Positions 58,142 through 64,000 of a DNA stretch of 64,000 bases are shown here, one piece after another. The DNA is from Microbacterium sp. CH12i (lineage in GTDB: Bacteria; Actinomycetota; Actinomycetes; Actinomycetales; Microbacteriaceae). The translations under genes and the position numbers were made by a program. Position 1 is the stretch's first letter. Every line of letters starts with the position of its first letter. Under the pieces are notes generated by a model. The model had not been told where the DNA came from, did not search any database, and was given only the letters and a program-made list of their open reading frames with translations. Location: contig NZ_JHET01000004.1 in the NCBI RefSeq assembly GCF_000685355.1, positions 186,001-250,000 of the forward strand, written 5' to 3'.

Positions 58142-58381
58142 TCAGAATGTGGCGGGGCGTGACTTATAACCGGCCTTTGCGACTGCCGCCACCAATTCGT
58201 CGACGCTCACGACCGACAGGTCGTGGTCGATCTCGATGCGGGCGGAGGCGAAATGGACCTTGATCGCGAAGACGCCGTCCACACGCCCGACCTGCTTCTC
58301 GATCTTCGACACGCAGGAGGGGCAGGAAAACCCTTCGGCGCGCAGGATGGTGCGGGTGATGGCGGGAGCGATGGTGCTCAT
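58142..58381 (-). CDS. Stand-alone HMA metallochaperone
   Basis: A 79-residue heavy-metal-associated domain with the metal-binding pair in FSCPSCVSKIEKQVG and the ferredoxin-like pattern ending in KAGYKSRPATF. The ATG at 58381 has GGAAGGA 8 bases upstream. It precedes the metal ATPase by 35 bp and probably delivers metal to it or regulates it. The longer in-frame N-terminal extension lacks domain character and is not included. Confidence 0.88.
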   Translation of the reverse strand: MSTIAPAITRTILRAEGFSCPSCVSKIEKQVGRVDGVFAIKVHFASARIEIDHDLSVVSVDELVAAVAKAGYKSRPATF

Positions 58382-58519
58382 GATGTTGTCCTTCCGATGG
58401 TATTCACCCCAGCTACCGGGGTAATTACGACGGTACGGTGAATGCGCGGTGCGCACCATGATGGGCATCATTTAGCCGCAACTATGTGCTGACAGGCAAG
58501 GAGCATTGTCGATACGCTG

Positions 58520-58551
58520 AATTTATAGAATCCGAAATTTATAGAATCCGA
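58520..58551. repeat. Perfect tandem duplication of a 16-bp AT-rich unit
   Basis: AATTTATAGAATCCGA occurs twice, head to tail without a gap. It lies in the 282-bp divergent space between the HMA gene (minus) and the small membrane gene (plus). It is far more AT-rich than its surroundings. It may be an operator pair for a metal-responsive regulator; no dyad symmetry is seen inside a unit. Confidence 0.8.
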
Positions 58552-58663
58552 ATCGCTATCAGCGTCTGGAGAATTGTCATGTTCGTGAAACTTCACCAAA
58601 TGCCGCCGCGTCTGGCCTGCGGCCTATTTATCCTCAATACGGGAATTGGCAAGCGGTCGTTGG

Positions 58664-58888
58664 ATGCTGAAAAGGCCGCTGGTCTTCGCGACCTGGTTGG
58701 TCTCTGCGGGTTTGATCGGGTTCTCCGGGATGCTGATGGGCGTGTATCTCAAGACTCCCGGCATGACGTTGAAGGATGGCATCCGCCCCGCGCCAGCAGG
58801 GATGGGCATCGCCCGAGACGTCTTCATGCTTGGAAGCGGGCTCGGTCTGCTCCTCGAAGAGCTGACCGTCAAAGACAAGCACGCTTGA
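58664..58888 (+). CDS. Small hypothetical membrane protein
   Basis: A 74-residue protein, MLKRPLVFATWLVSAGLIGF at the start. One clear transmembrane helix (about 6-28), a short loop, and a second less hydrophobic segment (MLGSGLGLLLEEL) precede a charged end. The start is uncertain (TTG 58646 is another option). It lies divergent to the metal operon. No family recognised. It is listed because hydrophobic patterning is protein-like while the antisense frame is not. Confidence 0.5.
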   Translation: MLKRPLVFATWLVSAGLIGFSGMLMGVYLKTPGMTLKDGIRPAPAGMGIARDVFMLGSGLGLLLEELTVKDKHA

Positions 58889-58894
58889 GCTATT

Positions 58895-59251
58895 TCATGG
58901 CGCGAGCTGTCCGGGAGGGTAGGGCCGCTTAGCTACGCTCATCAGCAGAGCGGAGTCCTCCAACATTTCGATACTGTGGCGGGCATCGGGCACTATGAGA
59001 AGGTCTCCGATCCGGGCTTCCCAGAAGTCTTTGCCCACCCATAGCCGGATACGGCCATGGAGCACGTAGACGGTGGCATCGTCGTGGTTGTCGTGTTCGC
59101 CCAAGTAGGAGCCCTTGAGCATCCCAATGACGGTTTGGCGCAAGGACTTCTCGTGGCCGCCGTAAACCGTGTCTGCGGCGCGACGGCCACCCGCGTCGGC
59201 CGCGGCAGCAAGCTGTTGGCGGGCCAGAGCCTCGATCGAGATCTTCTGCAT
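58895..59251 (-). CDS. Cupin-domain protein
   Basis: A 118-residue cupin. Residues SYLGEHDNHDDATVYVLHG form motif 1 and LLIVPDARHSIEMLED forms motif 2, with likely His metal ligands. The N-terminal helix is short and the remainder a beta-barrel pattern. It overlaps no other gene and converges on the small membrane gene (6 bp apart). It may protect against oxidative stress or bind small ligands; nothing specific is known. Confidence 0.82.
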   Translation of the reverse strand: MQKISIEALARQQLAAAADAGGRRAADTVYGGHEKSLRQTVIGMLKGSYLGEHDNHDDATVYVLHGRIRLWVGKDFWEARIGDLLIVPDARHSIEMLEDSALLMSVAKRPYPPGQLAP

Positions 59252-59356
59252 GCCGACAGTGTATGTCTGCCACTACAAAACCGAGGCCGACCGGCGGAGG
59301 CCAGCGAATCAGGCACGCATCTGGTTTTGCAGGGTAGAAGCGCGTAGACACGAGTC

Positions 59357-59791
59357 ATGAGCGAAACCAACGAGAGCATCAAAGTACTCAGTGAAGACGA
59401 AACGTGGGCGTTGCTATCGACAGCAAGTTTCGGACGGGTCGCAGTTTCGATCGCCGGACAGCCGGAAATCTTCCCGGTCAACTATGTGGCGCACGCCCGC
59501 TCAGTGACGTTCCGTACCGCAGAGGGGACGAAACTTTTCGGCCTCACGGCAAACGAGAAGGTCGCCTTTGAAGTCGATCATTACACCGCGACCGAAGGCT
59601 GGAGCATCGTCGCCAAAGGCACTGCGCACGCCCTCGAAACCGAAGCCGAAATTGCCGAGGCCGAACAGCTGCCCCTGAACTCGTGGATTGCGAGCGTCAA
59701 ACGTCACTACGTGCGCATCGACGTTCACGAACTCAGCGGTCGGCGTTTTATCTTCGGCGACGACCCGGATCCAGAAATCGACGCCTCATAG
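59357..59791 (+). CDS. Pyridoxamine 5'-phosphate oxidase-like flavin split-barrel protein
   Basis: A 144-residue protein of the PNPOx-like family (PF12900-type). It starts with an ordinary ATG and has the pattern LSTASFGRVAVSIAGQPEIF, then PVNYVAHARSVTFRTAEGTK, typical of split-barrel flavin proteins. In M. tuberculosis, relatives are F420- or FMN-linked and several are in the hypoxia regulon. Cofactor here is not determinable. It converges with the NarK-like gene. Confidence 0.85.
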   Translation: MSETNESIKVLSEDETWALLSTASFGRVAVSIAGQPEIFPVNYVAHARSVTFRTAEGTKLFGLTANEKVAFEVDHYTATEGWSIVAKGTAHALETEAEIAEAEQLPLNSWIASVKRHYVRIDVHELSGRRFIFGDDPDPEIDAS

Positions 59792-59810
59792 CGCGATTAT
59801 CGTGCTGCCT

Positions 59811-61054
59811 TCAGGTGCCGACCTGCGCAACACGTTCTCGGTGCGCATTTCGTGCCGCGCGCGTGAGCGTCAGCGTTACGAGGAGACACAGCAGTGACGC
59901 GAGGGCCAGAAGAATCAGCCCGACGCCATAGGTGCCGGTGCTTTCGTACAGGGCACTGAGCAACAGCGGAGGAACGAAACCACCGAGACCACCGGCGGCG
60001 CCGACAAAGCCGGTGGTTGATCCGATCCTGTCGCTATCGACGACCTCCGTGATGAGCGCGAATACGGCACCCGAACCCGCACCGAGCGCGGCTGCCATAG
60101 TGAGGAAACAGGCGGTCGCGACCAGCGGGATCGATCCGTCCTGAACGTCTTGCGGAGTGAATGCCAATCCCACAGCGGCGGTCGCGATCACTGCGTAACT
60201 GGCAGCGAGGACCGAAATTGAGTTGAACCTGTCGGAGAGTATCCCGCCGAGTGGACGGCAGAACACGGCAACGACGACGAAGCCGGCCATCCGACCGGAT
60301 GCGTCGGCCAGTTCGAGACCGTAAGCGGTCTGCAGGTACGTGGGCAGGAAGATCGAGAATGCGACGTATCCGCCGAAGCTCAACGCATAAAGGAGAGACG
60401 TTTGCCAGGTGACGGCGCTTCGTGCGTCGTGCTGAGCCGGCTCAGCAACGATGTCGTAGGGACCGTGCGATCGGGTGAGTCGCGAAGGAGCATCCACGAC
60501 ACGACGGCGTAAACGGCCAACGCCACCGAGGTGATGAGGAAGGGGGAGGCATTCCCCAGGTTGTTCCAGAGGTGGACGGTGGTCAGTGCCGCGATCGCCG
60601 TGCCGCCCATCCCGATGCCGTACAGGCCCACCGCCGTTCCCCGCTTTTCGGGTGGGAACCATGCGTTGACGAACGGTACACCGACGGCGAAGATCGTGCC
60701 GGCGACGCCCAGGAAGAAAGCACCGATGACGAGGGCGACGTATGACGTTTGTCCGAAGAAGCCCAGAAAAAGCACGGGAATGATCGAAACGGCCGAGATT
60801 GCGGGAAACATGATCCGACCGCCGAACCGATCGGTCAGCGCTCCCACTGGTATCCGACCCAGTGCGCCGACGAGCACGGGAATCGCAACGAGAAGTGCCT
60901 GCTGGCTACCTGATAATGTGAGCAGATCCTTGTATAGGGGCCCCAGCGGGCTGAGAAGAGCCCAGGCCCAGAAGTTCAGCGCGTAGCCCACGGCGGCGAC
61001 GACGAGCATGAGCATGGCGCGTGAGGTGATTGGCTGTGCTCGTTGAGAACGCAT
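59811..61054 (-). CDS. NarK-like nitrate/nitrite MFS transporter (one-base frameshift)
   Basis: A 414-residue MFS transporter with twelve hydrophobic helices when repaired. The N-terminal half has the NarK-like motif LSPLGPLYKDLLTLSGSQQA and GRIPVGALTDRFGGR; the second half has GRMAGFVVVAVFCRPLGGIL. The frames join with one base restored near 60420-60435 (between LLSRLST and ARSAVTWQTSLLY), giving exactly 415 codons. The gene is followed 12 bp upstream on its strand by the Crp/Fnr gene, so the two are likely co-transcribed. No nitrate reductase genes are visible. Confidence 0.8.
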
Positions 61055-61066
61055 GAGTCACCTTAA

Positions 61067-61885
61067 TTACTTATTGGATGCGACGATGGCTGCAAGTTTG
61101 TCCCGGTCGAGTATCGAGGTCCAGCGCCGCCCGGAATCGACGGCGCCTTCCTTACGCAGCCGGCTCATCACGCGTGACACAGATTCGGGCGTAGAACCTA
61201 TCATTCCGGCCAGATCCGCGCGAGTGAGAGGGAGCTGAATCAGCACGCCGTCGACGTCTTCGCCGTTTCGACCGAATTTATCTGCGAGATGCAGAAGCAT
61301 CATCCCGACGCGCTGAGCGACCGTACTCGAAGTGTGCTGACCGGCGTCTGAACGCTCACTCCCCAGTAAAGCGGTCACATCGTCGAGCACCCGCAGAGCC
61401 ACCGAGGGATATTCGAGCAGCACCTCGCGGAACGCGGTGGTCTCGATTCGCAATGCGCACGTCGTGACCATGGCGGCGACTGTTTCGGGATAGCCGGCCT
61501 GACGCCCGATGCTCAGGCTGCCAACGAGCTCGCCCGGTGCAAGGACATCAACAATCGTGTCCTGCCCACTTCTCGTTGACCGGACGACTTTCACCTGACC
61601 GGCGGCCACCACATACAGGTGGTCAGCCGGCTCGCCCGCCGAATAGAGGTGGTCTCCTTCTGCCCAGGAAAGGGAGACCATCCGTTTATCGATGCTGTCG
61701 AGGTCGTCCTCGCTTAGCCCGGCGAAGAACGGAATTTGTGCGAGTATCCGCATGCGTAACGGCCTCGGGCAATGGTGCGGCTGCGCGCAGGTGCTGCGCA
61801 GCGGAATCTGCCGCCGGTTCAACGGTGCGTGCACGTGCGGTTGAGCCACCCGCGAGAGATCTGGGCTGTCCTGTGATGAAGTCAC
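61067..61885 (-). CDS. Crp/Fnr-family regulator with N-terminal cysteines
   Basis: A 272-residue regulator. A cysteine-bearing N-terminal extension (Cys 33 and 39 in STCAQPHHCPRPLR) precedes the cyclic-nucleotide-fold sensor (about 48-160; third Cys near 142). The HTH follows at LTRADLAGMIGSTPESVSR. The Cys arrangement suggests an iron-sulfur or redox sensor as in FNR, though only three Cys are seen. The GTG at 61885 is preceded by GGGAGGGG. It is next to narK and divergent from the molybdoenzyme, which it probably regulates. Confidence 0.87.
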   Translation of the reverse strand: MTSSQDSPDLSRVAQPHVHAPLNRRQIPLRSTCAQPHHCPRPLRMRILAQIPFFAGLSEDDLDSIDKRMVSLSWAEGDHLYSAGEPADHLYVVAAGQVKVVRSTRSGQDTIVDVLAPGELVGSLSIGRQAGYPETVAAMVTTCALRIETTAFREVLLEYPSVALRVLDDVTALLGSERSDAGQHTSSTVAQRVGMMLLHLADKFGRNGEDVDGVLIQLPLTRADLAGMIGSTPESVSRVMSRLRKEGAVDSGRRWTSILDRDKLAAIVASNK

Positions 61886-61961
61886 GCGCCCCTCCCGTCG
61901 GTCGGTGGTCGGGCATCCGAAAATGATGACCACTACGAGGAAAGATACCGTCGCATCGGAA

Positions 61962-61985
61962 TTCGTACACAAAACCGTGCACGAA
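61962..61985. promoter_or_regulatory. 24-bp dyad between Crp/Fnr gene and molybdoenzyme
   Basis: TTCGTACAC-N6-GTGCACGAA: 9-bp arms with one mismatch around a 6-base AAAACC spacer, in the divergent promoter region. Symmetry and length fit a dimeric regulator site, but the sequence is not a standard FNR (TTGAT-N4-ATCAA) or CRP (TGTGA-N6-TCACA) box. Confidence 0.55.
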
Positions 61986-61995
61986 TGGCGATAAC

Positions 61996-62037
61996 CTCAG
62001 AACCTTTCGCTCAATTAGCACTATTCCTCGTTCTGAG
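61996..62037. promoter_or_regulatory. Inverted repeat CTCAGAAC / GTTCTGAG before the molybdoenzyme gene
   Basis: Perfect 8-bp arms, CTCAGAAC at 61996 and GTTCTGAG at 62030, separated by 26 bases, about 25 bp before the start codon. It may be a looped operator or an mRNA hairpin in the leader. Confidence 0.45.
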
Positions 62038-62062
62038 TCAAGCCGGTAACTAGACTCCGGGC

Positions 62063-63844
62063 ATGGCCAACTCTTCGCAAGACCAGCATGTGCCAGCACC
62101 CGATGTTGGGCCGGACGGTGCGCAACTGAGTTTCCGGTCTGAACTCGACAGCGAGCACTACACCGCGGTCGATGAGCATTGGGCCGGAGGGCTTCCCGCC
62201 CAATACGGTGTCGCACCACGCGTGCGAATCGGGCGGAGCAAGTGGTTCAACCTGCTCTGGCTGATTCCGATCGGGCTTGTTCTCCTGATCATCGGCATTG
62301 CGGTCGCCACGGGAATCCGCGAGCTCCCGACCGTGCAGGACTTCATCCGGCAGTATCCGGGCGAATCAGAGCTTCCGGACAACGCACCGGTCGGCTTCCC
62401 AGCCTGGCTCGGCTGGCAACACTTCCTGAACCTGTTCCTGATGATTTTCATCATCCGCTCTGGCGTCACGATCATTGCCGATCATCCCCGGTTCTACTGG
62501 ACCAGGCATTCCACCCCGGGTAAAGACTGGTTCCGGATGCAGAAGCCGGTGCCTTCTGACCCGCTCTACACCGCGAAGCAAGACTCAATCACGCTGCCTG
62601 ACGGTGTCGGATTGCCTGGCCGCCGGCACTCCATCGGTCTCGCCCGCTGGTGGCATCTCGGTGTCGACACCCTCTGGTTACTCAACGGGATCGTCTTCTA
62701 CATTCTGATCTTTGCCACCGGCCAGTGGATGCGTCTGGTCCCGATGAGCTGGGACGTAATCCCGAACTCCATTTCGGTTGCGATTCAGTATCTTTCTTTG
62801 GATTGGCCGGTGGAGAACGGCTGGGTCAACTACAACAGCCTGCAGATCATCGCCTACTTCATCACCGTTTTCATTGCAGCGCCGGCAGCCCTGATAACCG
62901 GGCTGGGAATGTCCCCCGCATTGTCTACCCGGTTCCGCCGGGTCAGTTCTGTGTTCAGCATCCAGCTCGCCCGGTCACTGCATTTCCTCGTACTTTGCTG
63001 GTTCGTCATGTTCATCGTCGTGCACGTGACCTTGGTGCTGACTACCGGGGCCCTCCGCAATCTGAACCATATGTATGCGGGCCGGGACGACGGCTCATGG
63101 GTAGGTTTTGGGATCTTCGCCGTCTCCATGGTCGTCGTCATCTTTGCGTGGGTGGCGGCCACACCGTTCACATACCGGCATCCGCGGGTCGTGCAGAAGG
63201 TCGGCTACGCGCTGATCGGTCCCGCGCAACGACTGTTCGAACACCTCGACTCCAAGCCGGGTCAGTACACGGAGAAGGACATCTCCCCATACTTCTGGCA
63301 CAACGGCAAATACCCCGAGACCGACGAGTACAAGCAGCTTGAGGCCGGGAACTTCGCCGACTACAAACTCCGCATAAACGGTCTCGTCGAGAACCCCGTC
63401 GACCTGAGCCTGGAACAGTTGCGGGCGTTGCCGAACCACGAGCAGATCACCCAACATTTCTGTATCCAGGGTTGGTCCGGTGTCGCTAAGTGGGGCGGAG
63501 TGTCGATGCAATCGATCCTCGATGTGGTCAAACCCAAGCCAGAGGCGAAATGGGTGATCTTCTACTCATACGCCGTCGGGCCGGATGGCGGTATTTATTA
63601 TGACGCCCAGCCGATCGAGCAAATGAGCTACAAGCTCACAATGCTCGCCTATGACATGAATGACGACACGCTATCGTTCGGTCATGGCGCACCCATTCGA
63701 CTGCGCAACGAGGTCCAACTCGGCTTCAAACTGGTCAAATGGATCAAGGGAATCGAGTTCGTCGAACATTTCTCGGAAGTGGGCGGCGGATTGGGTGGCT
63801 ACAACAACGATCACGAATTCTTCGGCTATCGACAGTCCATTTAG
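62063..63844 (+). CDS. Cytochrome b561-type membrane domain fused to molybdopterin-dependent oxidoreductase
   Basis: A 593-residue fusion. The N-terminal half is a b561-like membrane domain with several helices and likely heme His in GWQHFLNLF, ARWWHLGVDTL and SLHFLVLCWF. The C-terminal half is a sulfite-oxidase/YedY-fold molybdopterin domain with the presumed Mo-ligating Cys in QHFCIQGWSGVAKWGGVSMQ near residue 466. In YedY-YedZ (MsrPQ) the two are separate proteins; a fused form keeps electron transfer in one chain. There is no Tat signal, consistent with a membrane anchor. Substrate unknown; sulfoxide or chlorate-type reduction is a guess. Confidence 0.85.
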   Translation: MANSSQDQHVPAPDVGPDGAQLSFRSELDSEHYTAVDEHWAGGLPAQYGVAPRVRIGRSKWFNLLWLIPIGLVLLIIGIAVATGIRELPTVQDFIRQYPGESELPDNAPVGFPAWLGWQHFLNLFLMIFIIRSGVTIIADHPRFYWTRHSTPGKDWFRMQKPVPSDPLYTAKQDSITLPDGVGLPGRRHSIGLARWWHLGVDTLWLLNGIVFYILIFATGQWMRLVPMSWDVIPNSISVAIQYLSLDWPVENGWVNYNSLQIIAYFITVFIAAPAALITGLGMSPALSTRFRRVSSVFSIQLARSLHFLVLCWFVMFIVVHVTLVLTTGALRNLNHMYAGRDDGSWVGFGIFAVSMVVVIFAWVAATPFTYRHPRVVQKVGYALIGPAQRLFEHLDSKPGQYTEKDISPYFWHNGKYPETDEYKQLEAGNFADYKLRINGLVENPVDLSLEQLRALPNHEQITQHFCIQGWSGVAKWGGVSMQSILDVVKPKPEAKWVIFYSYAVGPDGGIYYDAQPIEQMSYKLTMLAYDMNDDTLSFGHGAPIRLRNEVQLGFKLVKWIKGIEFVEHFSEVGGGLGGYNNDHEFFGYRQSI

Positions 63845-64000
63845 GAAAACGGCGCTTTGGGACGCCCGAGGCTGGGGCGACTCGGCGACCTGAGGATTTG
63901 GGTCACGGACCGGATGGAATGATCTGGCACCGCAGTGTGTTGTACTGGATGGCGCTTGAATTGACGTTCGCGCCCCCGGGTTCCACCCGCTCTCCCGCGC
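63845..64000. other. Trailing intergenic stretch
   Basis: 156 bases after the molybdoenzyme stop to the window end. No convincing ORF, hairpin with T-run, or promoter was seen. The next gene probably starts outside the window. Confidence 0.5.

Noticed and set aside
1..64000. tRNA, rRNA, CRISPR arrays, prophage or insertion sequences
   Set aside because: Scanned by eye; no regularly spaced repeats, cloverleaf-like sequences, integrase or transposase motifs were found.

Overview
The window is a GC-rich, gene-dense actinobacterial chromosome segment. It is most likely from Microbacteriaceae (Microbacterium or a close relative). This rests on the division and cell-wall cluster order, GTG/TTG starts, ATGA-type overlaps, a class II AroG, a PASTA kinase next to an Rv2175c-like protein, a GarA-like FHA protein beside two MerR regulators, and an ImuA'/ImuB/DnaE2 cassette. 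The assignment comes from protein features, not from a marker gene. No rRNA, tRNA, CRISPR array, prophage or transposase was seen.

Layout. 1-8.9 kb: the dcw operon on the minus strand, mraZ-rsmH-ftsL-ftsI-murF-mraY-murD-ftsW (ftsW cut by the window edge), with three 10-bp-spaced GTGG boxes in front of mraZ. 9.1-18.3 kb: DUF3040, polyprenyl synthase, Rv2175c-like protein, LysM hydrolase, PASTA kinase, aroG, plsC and fadD, an order resembling M. tuberculosis Rv2173-Rv2187. 18.3-28.9 kb: deformylase, an acidic MinD-like ATPase, pyruvate carboxylase, ParA, two MerR regulators, GarA-like FHA protein, CopC and dihydrolipoamide dehydrogenase. 29-33.7 kb: glpD-TetR divergent from an alkyl-DHAP-synthase-like oxidase and a lipid kinase, matching Rv2249c-Rv2252. 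33.7-36.8 kb: a type III polyketide synthase/methyltransferase/flavin monooxygenase operon. 36.8-44.4 kb: a CYTH protein, a lone prepilin peptidase and the imuA-imuB-dnaE2 mutagenesis cassette behind a PafBC-like promoter. 44.5-54.5 kb: DedA, a Rossmann oxidoreductase, a hydrolase, then an efflux operon (permease, ATPase with an AbrB-like tail, second ATPase, RclA-like flavoprotein), a VIT-family transporter and a DUF998 protein. 54.6-64 kb: a stress, metal and redox block with two tiny membrane proteins, a decayed quinone reductase, cupins, a P1B metal ATPase with a separate HMA chaperone, a flavin-split-barrel protein, a NarK-like transporter, a Crp/Fnr regulator and a b561-molybdopterin oxidoreductase.

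A dominant technical feature is that at least a dozen otherwise intact genes, including murF and plsC, are broken by one-base shifts. Almost all are a missing G or C in a short G/C run. Restoring one base gives a whole number of codons in each case, so sequencing or assembly error is the likeliest cause. Such genes are annotated here as one CDS spanning the shift. The quinone reductase is treated as a true pseudogene because it also lacks an internal segment.
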